From Bacillus sp. FJAT-29937 (GTDB lineage: Bacteria > Bacillota > Bacilli > Bacillales > Cytobacillaceae), in contig NZ_LMAS01000005.1 in assembly GCF_001509555.1 (NCBI RefSeq), positions 71,507 to 135,506 of the forward strand: 64,000 nucleotides of DNA, written 5' to 3'. This document shows positions 35,060 to 43,807 of the stretch, piece by piece. Position numbers and translations under genes: made by a program. The notes under the pieces were generated by a model. That model was not told where the DNA came from. It saw nothing but the letters and a program-made list of their open reading frames with translations, and did not search any database. How positions within the stretch are numbered: the first letter of the stretch is position 1; each line of letters starts with the position of its first letter.

Positions 35060-36568
35060 TTATTTGAATGGGAGACCGGCGCCAGAGTCATAATCAAAGT
35101 ATGTCCTTGGTAAGTTATTAACTTCAGATGCAACTCGGATTCCAGATTCGATTGCACCTTGAATCCATGCGTGAGCAGATGAGGTATGTTCCCCGGCAAA
35201 ATGAACCCTTCCTTCCGGTGAGGCAATATAAGGTGTTAATTCCGTTACTTGTCCGGGCTTAAACATAGTAAAAGCTCCAGCAGAATATGGATACCTTATC
35301 CAACTATGACTCGCTCCCCCTTGAAAATCACGATATACTTGAGGACCGTGGATGGTCGCTAAATTTTTTAATACATATTCGAGGCGGTTATCCTCAGCCA
35401 GGCTATCCCAAGGAATCGCATCATCCTCCCAAGTATAGCTGCCTAAAATGACCCCAGGTCCATCTGAGCCGAGATTATGGCTGGGATATTGAACATATTT
35501 AATCGGGAGATCCGTAATAGTCTGCCCACCATATACCCCTCCCTTTTCCCAGAACCTGCTTTTGAACTGAATGCCCGTCTTTGTAGAGCCAGCATAGTTT
35601 GTTTCCCGAATCGCCATCCATTTTTTTTCTGAAAATGAGTCGCGAGGTTCAATTTCTACAAATTGTAAAACGGTAAATGGGATGGTCACAATGGCAAGAA
35701 CACCAGTAATCCTCGTTGGCTCCAAAATTTTATGTACAGCTTGAACCGTTACCTGATTGTCGTGTTGTACAATTTTCTTCACATATTGGCCATAATGGAT
35801 GTTATCCTGCAATTGTTCAGTAAATGCATTAGGAAGTTTGTCGTTACCTTCATTGATCTCATAAAACTTGATATCAGGGGTAAATAGGACTAAAAGCTCA
35901 CGTAATAGTTCTAAGAAAGACAATTCCATTAATCCCTCAAGTGTAAGCATTACTTTAATCATCTCGATTGCACCTGGTGATAACGATTGCCCAAACGGAT
36001 TATATCTCAAATAATTATCCATGGAATATTTATCGAATTCTCTGATGACCCAAGACCAGTTGCTTGGATTTTGATTAATAATATCTGTTATTGGCTTGAT
36101 CGCTAATTGAAGTAATTCGGAAGCGGTTTTCCCTCGTTCATGAGGATACACTGGGAAGTTAAGAATATCAGGATTCCGTTCATAAGTTTTCCTATAAACT
36201 TTTTTCCCTTTAATGTAGATGATATTATTAGGATCACTATTAATAAATTCATTCGTTGGCAGTTTGAACTTTTTTATATATTCTAACGTCAACGAATGAG
36301 TATGAGGAATACGCATTGCACCAGCCTCAAGATATTGTCCATCCTTGAAATCACCTCTTAATGTGTAGACCTGGCCTCCCACCCTATCAGTTGCTTCAAG
36401 AATTGTTATATCATGTCCAGCTGTCTTCAGTAATGATGCAGCTACAAGCCCTGCCATACCTGCACCTAAAATAATTATTTTCTTAGGCTCTTTCGATTTT
36501 TCAAGGCCATTTCTAATAATTGAAATCATTTTTTCTTCTGGTATCTGAGGAAATACGTAATTTAACAT
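35060..36568 (-). CDS. Flavin monoamine/L-amino-acid oxidase family protein
   Basis: This 502-residue protein has the FAD-binding motif GAGMAG at residues 35-40 with LEATDRVGG (ADP-ribose binding), a substrate domain in the middle, and the C-terminal FAD motif GRVHFAGEHTSSAHAWIQGA. It likely oxidises an amine or amino acid with O2, giving peroxide, or acts as an amine dehydrogenase. Substrate unknown. No signal peptide. GGAGGGAG precedes the ATG. Confidence 0.82.
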   Translation of the reverse strand: MLNYVFPQIPEEKMISIIRNGLEKSKEPKKIIILGAGMAGLVAASLLKTAGHDITILEATDRVGGQVYTLRGDFKDGQYLEAGAMRIPHTHSLTLEYIKKFKLPTNEFINSDPNNIIYIKGKKVYRKTYERNPDILNFPVYPHERGKTASELLQLAIKPITDIINQNPSNWSWVIREFDKYSMDNYLRYNPFGQSLSPGAIEMIKVMLTLEGLMELSFLELLRELLVLFTPDIKFYEINEGNDKLPNAFTEQLQDNIHYGQYVKKIVQHDNQVTVQAVHKILEPTRITGVLAIVTIPFTVLQFVEIEPRDSFSEKKWMAIRETNYAGSTKTGIQFKSRFWEKGGVYGGQTITDLPIKYVQYPSHNLGSDGPGVILGSYTWEDDAIPWDSLAEDNRLEYVLKNLATIHGPQVYRDFQGGASHSWIRYPYSAGAFTMFKPGQVTELTPYIASPEGRVHFAGEHTSSAHAWIQGAIESGIRVASEVNNLPRTYFDYDSGAGLPFK

Positions 36569-36896
36569 AATCTCCCTCCATTACTGAATAGGAAATAAAT
36601 CAATAAATGATCGACCATTATCAACTTATTCAGACAAAGGGTAGTATTATGAAAAAAAGTAAATGTCTTAAAAAATCATTGTTCCACTGAAGGACCATAT
36701 ATCCAGTGAAAAGAAGCATTATACCAAAACCCTAAATGCTATGCTTTCTAAAGGCTAATATGATCGGCCTCCTAATTCTTTCGCACCAGCTCAAGCTTGT
36801 AAAAATAAAGGTTATCCTAAATATTTATTGTGGCATATTGATGTTTCTTAATTAATATGAATACAGTGAATGCTTGAAACTATTGGGGGGATTTGG
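36569..36896. other. Divergent intergenic region
   Basis: This 328-bp region separates the leftward amine oxidase from the rightward DUF2935 gene and must hold both promoters. No convincing -35/-10 pair, operator or hairpin stands out. Confidence 0.5.
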
Positions 36897-37736
36897 ATGA
36901 ATGGAAATGAGCATTTGCATGCTGATACTGGCGTCACATCAGGAATGTTTGTCGAGCGATCGTTAAATGAAATTCGTTTTTGGTCTAGAATCATGAAAGA
37001 ACATTCTTTATTTCTCCGATTAGGGTTTAGAGCGGAGGACACTCAATTAATCCAAGAAGCCAATCAATTTTACCGATTATTTGAACACATTGAACAAACG
37101 GCACATTCCCTTTCCAATCAAACAGATCCCAATCAAATAAGAGGATTTAATACGGAAGTACAACAAGCTGCCACTAACATATTTGCCTTTAAACGAAAAG
37201 TATTAGGGTTAATTCTTACATGTAAATTACCAGGGGCCAATAATTTTCCATTGTTAGTTGATCATACAAGCAGGGAAGCGAATTATTTTAGAAAACGTTT
37301 AATCGAATTAAATGAAGGTAAATTGAAAGCTCTTCCTGATGCCATTATTAAAGAAAATGTCTTCTTCTTAAGGATTATGGCAGATCATGCTAAATTTATT
37401 GGTCATCTTCTTGATCCATCGGAAAGAAAGCTCGTAGATATGGCTCGGAATTTCAGTAATGATTTCGATCAATTAATGTATCAAGCAATAGATTTAGAAT
37501 CTATGAAGCCACAATCTCAAACCGTTCCGCTTTTAGATCAATTTCTAGATCAAAATCGTGTATCAGTCGCATCTCTTCGTGACTTTAAGAAAACTGCGCG
37601 TGATTTAATAGAACAATGTAAAATAAAAAGTATTATTCATCCGCTTTTAGCCGATCATGTTTTCCGTGAAGCTGATAGATTCCTTGAAATAATTGATATG
37701 TTTGATTCTCATCTTACAAGCGGCCATCAATCCTAG
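36897..37736 (+). CDS. DUF2935 family protein
   Basis: This 279-residue, all-helical protein matches DUF2935, common in spore-formers. Two repeated halves each carry ferritin-like Exx..H helices (VERSLNEIRFWSRIMKEHS; VDHTSREANYF; ENVFFLRIMADHAKF; ADHVFREADRF). A metal site is likely but no activity is known. ATG 36897 follows GGGGGG; the longer frame from 36870 lacks such a site. Confidence 0.8.
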   Translation: MNGNEHLHADTGVTSGMFVERSLNEIRFWSRIMKEHSLFLRLGFRAEDTQLIQEANQFYRLFEHIEQTAHSLSNQTDPNQIRGFNTEVQQAATNIFAFKRKVLGLILTCKLPGANNFPLLVDHTSREANYFRKRLIELNEGKLKALPDAIIKENVFFLRIMADHAKFIGHLLDPSERKLVDMARNFSNDFDQLMYQAIDLESMKPQSQTVPLLDQFLDQNRVSVASLRDFKKTARDLIEQCKIKSIIHPLLADHVFREADRFLEIIDMFDSHLTSGHQS

Positions 37737-37837
37737 GTAGTGTAATGGGCTTATGGCATTTGGAGTAGACTAATGTGGCAAATAAAAATGAAGATTTATT
37801 GTGGAGCATTGTTTTTCTAGACTTTGAACAGTTTAAT

Positions 37838-37884
37838 AAAGGGGTAGCGTCAGGAAACCGTGTTTCTAGATGCTACCCTTTTAG
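37838..37884 (+). terminator. Strong terminator
   Basis: AAAGGGGTAGC (37838-37848) pairs with GCTACCCTTTT (37872-37882), with an inner GGAAAC/GTTTC stem and a T run. Confidence 0.85.
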
Positions 37885-37889
37885 GGTTA

Positions 37890-38170
37890 TCAATTTAATG
37901 AATCATCTTTAAAGAACCATTTATAGTAAGCATGTGATAGGTAGTTAGAAAGCCAAATTGTCAAGAAACTCCAATACCAAGCCCATTTTTTATATCGAAT
38001 TAGTTTCGTATACTTCGCTATTAAGACCTCTGAACCGACAAGCAGTGATGTGTGAAATAAATTGTACAAAGCCTTTACAATAATATTTCTTTTTTCAGGA
38101 TAATAAAGGTTAAATAAAATACTAAATACTGGATATAAAAAGTATTCAAAACAAAAACTAGCTTTATACG
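37890..38170 (-). pseudogene. C-terminal remnant of a CBO0543-type membrane protein
   Basis: The reverse strand reads about 92 residues to TGA at 37890. The stretch FHTSLLVGSEVLIAKYTKLIRYK followed by WAWYWSFLTIWLSNYL recalls CBO0543-family membrane proteins of Bacillus. It has no start codon context, and the homology ends abruptly near 38170, where the YIEGIA remnant begins on the other strand. A deletion removed the 5' halves of both genes. Confidence 0.6.
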
Positions 38171-38172
38171 TT

Positions 38173-38571
38173 TTTTTAAAAAAAGGGCGGTATGGATATG
38201 GGCCAAACCTTTATGTAGGGGATATACATATTAAGAACGTTGGATTAGCGGAAAGTCGAAAGCTCATTCTGGAGAAAGCTGTTGGGGCCATTATTACACC
38301 GAAAAATGAAGACAGTATTGTCACCTTATCCCATATGGGACAAAGACAAGCCATGCTGCATCATATTGCGAATGTACTCGGTTCTTATCTGGATTCCGGA
38401 GAGCCGGCATTAATTCCACTTTCTAAAAGGGATATGGAAGACGGGCGGATTGCTTTATTTTTTTTGCCAAAAGAAAAGGACTTTGCTCAAATAAAAGAAG
38501 TACTAAAACATGTGCCGGTTCTTGATAGTGCTATCCGCCTCCCGCATCAATCCGATAAAGGAAAACAATAA
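38173..38571 (+). pseudogene. C-terminal part of a YIEGIA-family protein
   Basis: The open frame from 38173 reads GRYGYGPNLYVGDIHIKNVG, SRKLILEKAVG, SHMGQRQAMLHHIANVLG and DMEDGRIALFFLPKEKDF to a stop at 38571. This resembles the C-terminal region of YIEGIA proteins, a membrane family of spore-formers normally near 290 residues. The membrane part and start are missing, so it is a remnant; an ATG at 38335 could give a 78-residue product without a ribosome-binding site. Confidence 0.6.
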
Positions 38572-38588
38572 TGGAGGTTACATAGGAA

Positions 38589-38777
38589 ATGGAACAACCA
38601 ACAAAAATTATCGCCATTATTACGACTAAAACCGAAAATGTTCAAGCCGGCGGAGCACCCGTGTTTGTTGTAAAGGATGCAGAAGGTCTTCAAAAAACAA
38701 GCTTCACCCTTGAAAAAATATTGGATGCATCAGCACATGAAGTTGATCCAGACACGATGATTATTGTGGCACACTGA
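38589..38777 (+). CDS. Capping complex subunit for YIEGIA (orphan)
   Basis: This 62-residue protein (TKIIAIITTKTENVQAGGAP ... FTLEKILDASAHEV) matches the small subunit usually encoded next to YIEGIA. Its own reading frame is intact and GGAGG lies upstream, but the partner gene is truncated. It may still work if another YIEGIA copy exists in the genome, or it may be decaying. Confidence 0.65.
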   Translation: MEQPTKIIAIITTKTENVQAGGAPVFVVKDAEGLQKTSFTLEKILDASAHEVDPDTMIIVAH

Positions 38778-38855
38778 ATTTGGCACGATAGAAAGAGGCT
38801 TGCTAGGGCAAGTTCTTTGTGCTGCATCAATGTGGCCCCCCTCGTTAAAACTTGG

Positions 38856-39032
38856 CGGACACCAATTCCCTTATTTGCACGAAAATAGAGGAATTCCTGT
38901 GTTTGCGGACAGAGATTCCTCTATTTTGTAAAAAAGCAGTCATTTTCATCTGTTTTTCTTAAATAACGTACGCAGTGTCCGCTTAGCCTATAAATCAAGG
39001 TCAATTATTGAAAATAACGGATTTCATGTCCG
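38856..39032. repeat. Intergenic four-palindrome element, N7 class, second locus
   Basis: Motifs of the form CGGA-N7-TCCG, some degraded, start at 38856, 38906, 38967 and 39018, with spacing 50-61-51. The first two read CGGACAC..TTCC and CGGACAG..TTCC; the last is CGGATTTCATGTCCG. The layout is like 7846-8022. The remaining gap 38778-39214 shows nothing else. Confidence 0.75.
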
Positions 39033-39214
39033 CATAAATAGTTGCGCACCATGAGCGGGGACCAAAAGTCAAGGAGCGGCCTCCCCAATAAGCAATTTTC
39101 ATTACCCGATAGCGATTTCTTTCCTAAGGGAATTGGATTTTTATGTTAAAATAAAGGGAGCATTTAAAGTAAAGAGGACGGCTCTTTTTTACATACAGAT
39201 TGAGGGGGAAAAGC

Positions 39215-39745
39215 ATGTCACCAAAACAAGACTACAAATCTTGGATTCGGACGGTACGAATAGAAGATGCTGAAGCCATACTTGATATTCACCGTGAGGT
39301 CATTAAAGAAAAGGATTATTTTATAGCGTTGTCTGATGAGTTCAATAAAACGGTGGAAGAGCAAAAAGAATGGATAACAAAGATCCTTATGCATGAAAGA
39401 GAAACGATGTTTGTTGCAGAAATGAATGGAAGAGTAGTAGGTTGGATCGTGTTCCTGTCACAAGAGAGACAAAGGATGCATCACACAGGATCCATCGCCA
39501 TCATGCTTCAGAAAGACTATCGAAATAAGGGGATTGGCAAGCTTTTGATCAATGAGATCCTTTCATGGGCAGCGCAGCATCCAGTGATCGAAAAAGTTTC
39601 ATTAGGGACGTTCTCCACGAATTCAAGAGCTATAGAGCTATATAAAAAGCTAGGGTTTGTCGAGGAAGGGCGCAAAGTAAAAGAATTTAAGTTTAGCGAT
39701 GATGAATATGCAGACGATGTTTTAATGTTTAAGTTGGTTAAATAG
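39215..39745 (+). CDS. GNAT-family N-acetyltransferase
   Basis: This 176-residue protein has the GNAT acetyl-CoA loop DYRNKGIGKLLINEIL and NSRAIELYKKLGFVEEGR, with an early IRTVRIEDAEAILDIHREV strand. Substrate unknown. ATG 39215 is chosen because GAGGGGGAAA lies just before it; the frame from TTG 39200 would include that site. No paralogue lies next to it. Confidence 0.85.
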   Translation: MSPKQDYKSWIRTVRIEDAEAILDIHREVIKEKDYFIALSDEFNKTVEEQKEWITKILMHERETMFVAEMNGRVVGWIVFLSQERQRMHHTGSIAIMLQKDYRNKGIGKLLINEILSWAAQHPVIEKVSLGTFSTNSRAIELYKKLGFVEEGRKVKEFKFSDDEYADDVLMFKLVK

Positions 39746-39802
39746 GTAAGAAGTTAGCTATTGAGAATAGCTATTAAATTAAATTCGAAAGGATGAAAGA
39801 CA

Positions 39803-40501
39803 ATGAAGCAAATCATTGCGTTAGGCGGCGGCGGGTTTTCTATGGAACCAGATAATCCATTATTAGATAGATACATACTTAACCAGTCTAATAGAGCGAA
39901 TCCAAAAATTTGCTTTATTCCTACAGCAAGTGGGGACTCAGACACCTACATCTCTAGATTTTATCAATTCTTCGAAAAACAACATTGTCAACCTTCGCAC
40001 CTATCATTATTTAAACCATCCACTAGGGATATTGAGAGCTTTTTATTAGAAAAAGATATTCTTTATGTTGGCGGTGGAAATACCAAGAACCTATTAGTCT
40101 TATGGAAGGAATGGGGAATGGATATTGTTTTGAAAAAGGCTTGGGAACAAGGAATAATATTAGCTGGAATAAGTGCCGGTTCCATTTGCTGGTTTGAAGA
40201 AGGAGTGACAGATTCTTATGGTGATAGGCTTGAACCACTAAAGTGCTTAGGTTTTTTAAAAGGGAGTAATTGCCCGCATTATGATGGAGAATCAGACAGA
40301 AGACCTTCCTATCATGAATTAATAGCTTCTAAAAAAATAATACCTGGAATTGCAACTGATGATGGTGTTGCTATTCACTATATAGAACAAAATATAAGTA
40401 GAATTGTAAGTTCTAGGCCTAATGCCAAGGCATATAAAGTCGATTACCATCAAGAAGTTGAAGAGACCGAACTTGAAACAGAATTTTTAGGTTCTTATTG
40501 A
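39803..40501 (+). CDS. Peptidase E-like serine peptidase (family S51)
   Basis: This 232-residue protein has the S51 layout: ALGGGGF at the start, FIPTASGDSDTYISRFYQFF, YVGGGNTKNLL and the nucleophile elbow GISAGSICW (about 119-127). Peptidase E cleaves Asp-X dipeptides in other bacteria; the specificity here is inferred. GAAAGGATG precedes the ATG. Confidence 0.85.
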   Translation: MKQIIALGGGGFSMEPDNPLLDRYILNQSNRANPKICFIPTASGDSDTYISRFYQFFEKQHCQPSHLSLFKPSTRDIESFLLEKDILYVGGGNTKNLLVLWKEWGMDIVLKKAWEQGIILAGISAGSICWFEEGVTDSYGDRLEPLKCLGFLKGSNCPHYDGESDRRPSYHELIASKKIIPGIATDDGVAIHYIEQNISRIVSSRPNAKAYKVDYHQEVEETELETEFLGSY

Positions 40502-40524
40502 CTGGTTAAAAAGGATAAATAAAA

Positions 40525-40545
40525 AGGAGCTGTAATTCAGCTCCT
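40525..40545 (-). terminator. Terminator for the leftward DUF4386 gene
   Basis: AGGAGCTG and CAGCTCCT form a perfect 8-bp stem. On the minus strand it is followed by five T. Confidence 0.7.
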
Positions 40546-40611
40546 AGCTCTCCTTGTTCTCCATGTAAAGCTCAACTTAATGCTTAAAGACAAGCTTTCC
40601 TGCAAATCGTT

Positions 40612-41313
40612 TTACTTTTTTGCAAACAATAAGGCAAGTGCAGTTTGATTGAATCCCTTAACCATGAGCCAAACAGCTAAAATCATTTCATTCGCTGCTA
40701 CCGGTATGGCCAAAATAGCACCCCAAACTGAAAGTTGAGGAAATACCCCGAACATGACGAACAAGGCACAAATAAAAATTAGAGTTGCCCCTGTCATACC
40801 TAAAATGGGTATAAATCTTGGTACGAGCTTGGTTTTATAAAATATATAACTGTACATAAATGTATTAATTCCTAGCATGAAATTGGGGCCAAGCAGAAAT
40901 GTCCAGTCATGGATTGCATGTAATACGATTCCGGAGGTTTGAAAAGATGTGGTATCTGGGGATCCTAATGCGATAAATTCCTGGCTTAATGTCAAAAGGG
41001 ACAGTACACTGATTACACCAATTGTAATTATAATCGCTTCTAGAAATCTGAAACAAACATGCCATAGTGCAATCGTATCATTATATTTTCTTAAAATCGG
41101 AAACATGATTGTTGCAGTACCAACCGCTGAGACGACAAGAATGAGTTCCATAAGTGCTCCCAGTACTACTTGATTGGCATGTTCAGAACCATTCATTAAG
41201 TAATTAGGTCCGTTTAGGATAGGGTCGTATAATAAGAGACCTGCAACCGCCGAAACGGCTGCAAGAATAAACAGTATCCCCACAATTTTGGCTGCTTTTT
41301 TGTTTGAATTCAT
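40612..41313 (-). CDS. DUF4386 membrane protein
   Basis: This 233-residue protein has about seven transmembrane helices and the order typical of DUF4386 (KKAAKIVGILFILAAVSAVAG near the start, HVCFRFLEAIIITIGVISVL, LGPNFMLGINTFMYSYIFYK). Function unknown. An XRE regulator and a small membrane protein are encoded upstream on the same strand, 60 bp away, so a three-gene operon is likely. Confidence 0.75.
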   Translation of the reverse strand: MNSNKKAAKIVGILFILAAVSAVAGLLLYDPILNGPNYLMNGSEHANQVVLGALMELILVVSAVGTATIMFPILRKYNDTIALWHVCFRFLEAIIITIGVISVLSLLTLSQEFIALGSPDTTSFQTSGIVLHAIHDWTFLLGPNFMLGINTFMYSYIFYKTKLVPRFIPILGMTGATLIFICALFVMFGVFPQLSVWGAILAIPVAANEMILAVWLMVKGFNQTALALLFAKK

Positions 41314-41372
41314 TTATTTATCCCCTTTTTTTAATAAATTTACAAACAGTTAAGCAAAAACAATAATCATTC

Positions 41373-41600
41373 TTACAGCTTTGAGTCGTCCTCATAAAAG
41401 AAAACCTCTTCCAACGGTAAGTTAAAGGCATGAGCAATACGAAAAGCCAATTCTAAAGATGGGGAGTAGTTTCCCTTTTCGAGAGCCACGATTGTCTGTC
41501 TTGTAACACCAACCTTGTCTGCCAATTGCAGCTGTGTCATTTCACCATGATTGAAGCGTAATTTTCGAATGTGATTGCCGACAAGATTCTTCTTACTCAT
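41373..41600 (-). CDS. Small XRE-family regulator
   Basis: This 75-residue protein is almost only a helix-turn-helix (MTQLQLADKVGVTRQTIVALEKGNYSPS). Such mini-regulators usually control their own operon with a membrane protein. It starts one base after the stop of the upstream gene, behind GGAGAGGAG within that gene, so it is translated with it. Confidence 0.85.
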   Translation of the reverse strand: MSKKNLVGNHIRKLRFNHGEMTQLQLADKVGVTRQTIVALEKGNYSPSLELAFRIAHAFNLPLEEVFFYEDDSKL

Positions 41601-41601
41601 A

Positions 41602-42048
41602 TTAGACTCCTCTCCGATAATGATAAAGTCTCGTAGCGGATCCGGTTAGATCAGAAATGAATCCTGAAATGATCAGAATCATAAACATTACCTGTATAGG
41701 CTGATAGATGATTAGTGACCCCATTGCAATAAGAAACCCGATGATAAATACAAAAAAGCCATTCCGGAACGCTTTCAAGTCAATTAATTTATCCAGTTCA
41801 TCCGCAAAATTTGGTTCTTTTTCTCTGGTTGTAATTCTAAAGACAATGTTAAATATAATGCTAATCATTATGTGTGCAACGATTGAAACCAAAGTCAAGA
41901 TTAGGACGAAGGAACCCCAATAACGAAAAGACTCAGCCGACTCCATCTCCCCGCCGGGATACTGCGGGTACATGTACAAACAATAAAATCCAAAAATTAG
42001 AATTGTACTAATCAACGATAAGATACTTTTCTTTTCTTGGTACGTCAT
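41602..42048 (-). CDS. Four-helix membrane protein in XRE operon
   Basis: This 148-residue protein has four predicted transmembrane helices; a cytoplasmic loop with ITTREKEPNFADELDKLIDLK joins helices 2 and 3. It is the first gene before an XRE mini-regulator, a common Bacillus pairing with no known activity. The promoter region holds TTGACT and the palindrome GTTTAATAAAC, a possible XRE operator. AGGAGG precedes the ATG. Confidence 0.65.
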   Translation of the reverse strand: MTYQEKKSILSLISTILIFGFYCLYMYPQYPGGEMESAESFRYWGSFVLILTLVSIVAHIMISIIFNIVFRITTREKEPNFADELDKLIDLKAFRNGFFVFIIGFLIAMGSLIIYQPIQVMFMILIISGFISDLTGSATRLYHYRRGV

Positions 42049-42253
42049 AGTTACCTCCTAGTATGGATATTTTTACATTCTGTTAAGTTTATTAAACATA
42101 ATGTAATATAAACTATACATCAAGTCAAGATTATGTTACCTTAAATTAGAAAAAATAAACACAAATTTCCAATATGTACTCCGAAAAAGCATGGTAATTT
42201 GTAAAGGATTCCGCGATGCGTCTTATATTTTTTTGTAGGTATAAAATCATAAG

Positions 42254-42429
42254 CGGAGAATTTCCGTCTATTTATATAGTGGAGGCTTAAGAGGCAAATA
42301 TAAGCGGACAAATTCCGATTAACTGTTCTAAATAAGGGAAAATCCAAAGATTTGGATAAGATTAGCGGAAAAATTTCCTTTATTTTTAAGGAAATATGGG
42401 TAATTCCCAATTTAAACGGAATTATTCCG
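42254..42429 (-). repeat. Intergenic four-palindrome element, N5 class, copy C
   Basis: This is the reverse-complement copy of A and B. Motif starts on the plus strand are 42254, 42305, 42366 (degraded) and 42417, with spacing 51-61-51. Similarity to copy B continues to about 42480 (GTTTGAAAAATAA and CTGAATGTTGA on the minus strand). Confidence 0.88.
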
Positions 42430-42481
42430 TTTATTTTTCAAACAGAGTAAAATCAACATTCAGTTATTATATTTAACATAG

Positions 42482-42900
42482 TAATTTACATCTATTTTAG
42501 CAATCCAATTCATACGGACCCCAAAATGCGATAAGGATTCACTAATCAAAATCTAAACAAAAATTTGCAATGGTCATCGCCATCTGTTTTGCAGCCAATT
42601 CGATTTACCTAGTCTGTTTCAGGAACATTTTTAAACAGTTGTGTTTCACAATTGAAGCTGTTTTAATTCCTGCGCCACTGCTAGAATCGGACAGTTAAAA
42701 TGCTTCTAATTAATGTATAAAATAAAATATTATATATACAATTTATTATAAAAAGTATTATAAATTAATATTTTCATTGTTAATAACTAAGATACTTGTA
42801 AAACAAGCTAGTATTGGGCACAACCAAATGAACAGTTTTCTATTTAAATTTTCCTAAATCCAATTGACGGCAGATATAAGTTTTGAGGGAGAAGAATACA
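42482..42900. other. Intergenic region without recognisable feature
   Basis: Very AT-rich, especially 42715-42800. No gene, hairpin or known RNA was recognised. It separates the repeat from an internally deleted gene. Confidence 0.5.
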
Positions 42901-43098
42901 ATGGATAAAATTAAACACATTTCAAATGATCTTAAGGATTGGATAAGCAATACATTAAAAAGCGGTGTGAATCCAGAATCAATTGAATATGGTAATAGTA
43001 AAGGCCAAGTGGACCATAGGTCGCTGCATAGCAGTTCTCCTGTCTTAATGGGAGAGAAATGGGTAGCAACTAAATGGATTCGGCAAGGGAAAATATAG
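42901..43098 (+). pseudogene. Internally deleted 2OG-Fe(II) oxygenase gene
   Basis: The 65-residue frame starts well (ATG behind GAGGGAG; KIKHISNDLKDWISNTLKSG) and ends with HSSSPVLMGEKWVATKWIRQG. The end matches the C-terminus of prolyl-4-hydroxylase-like 2OG-Fe(II) oxygenases (HGGxPVxxGEKWIATxWxR). The whole jelly-roll core with the HxD...H iron site is missing, so the gene lost its middle. Full-length relatives have 200-300 residues. Confidence 0.6.
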
Positions 43099-43168
43099 TG
43101 TTTTCTTTAGGGGAAATTTAACTTTGGGAAATAATGAACGAAAAAGAACTTAAAAGGGGTGTGTGAGT

Positions 43169-43657
43169 ATGGATAATGTATCTAAATTTAAAGAAGTCAT
43201 GGGAAATTATCCGACAGGGGTGACGGTTGTAACCACGGTTGATGAAAATCAAACGCCAGTTGGACTGACGGTCAATTCGTTTGCATCGGTTTCACTTGAC
43301 CCGCTTTTGGTTCTATGGTCGATTGACAAGCGAGTTTCCTCGCATGAACTTTTCACAAAAACGGATAAATTTGCGGTTAATGTTCTTGCGGCAGAGCAAG
43401 GCGATGTGTGCAACCTGTTTGCTACGAGGGGGGTTGACCGCTTTGCGAATTGTGAATGGAACCAATCAGAGTATGGACTGCCAATTCTTAGCGGTACTTC
43501 TGGAGTATTCCAGTGCGAGACCTTTAAAGCGGTCGATGCTGGCGACCATACAATCCTGATCGGAAAAGTCGTTGATATAGAAAGCAATAATAAAGAACCA
43601 CTGCTCTATCATAAGCGTACGATTGGAAAAATCCCTCGGGAGTTTTATTCCAAGTAA
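43169..43657 (+). CDS. Flavin reductase-like FMN-binding protein
   Basis: This 162-residue protein has the flavin-reductase fold: YPTGVTVVTTVDENQTPVGLTVNSFASVSLDP, VNVLAAEQ and GDHTILIGKV. Such proteins reduce FMN/FAD with NAD(P)H, often for a partner monooxygenase. No partner is seen nearby. ATG 43169 is 9 bases behind AAGGGG; GTG 43163 would be 3. Confidence 0.85.
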   Translation: MDNVSKFKEVMGNYPTGVTVVTTVDENQTPVGLTVNSFASVSLDPLLVLWSIDKRVSSHELFTKTDKFAVNVLAAEQGDVCNLFATRGVDRFANCEWNQSEYGLPILSGTSGVFQCETFKAVDAGDHTILIGKVVDIESNNKEPLLYHKRTIGKIPREFYSK

Positions 43658-43675
43658 AATTAGTTACAATTAGTC

Positions 43676-43711
43676 GATACCTTCCCTATAATAGGAAGGT
43701 ATCTTTATTTT
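43676..43711 (+). terminator. Terminator
   Basis: GATACCTTCC (43676-43685) and GGAAGGTATC (43694-43703) form a perfect 10-bp stem followed by TTTATTTTT. Confidence 0.85.
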
Positions 43712-43807
43712 TACCTATGTTAAGGTTTTTGTTAATATTAGATAAGGAATTGTTGTAATTTCAGTGACATTGAAATTAAATCATATAAGAAGATAGGAGA
43801 AAAAATA

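Noticed and set aside
41373-42048. Toxin-antitoxin module (XRE plus small protein)
   Set aside because: The partner is a four-helix membrane protein without toxin features; XRE-membrane pairs of this kind are common regulators.
42141-42410. 89-residue open frame on the minus strand
   Set aside because: It lies almost entirely within intergenic repeat copy C and has no ribosome-binding site.
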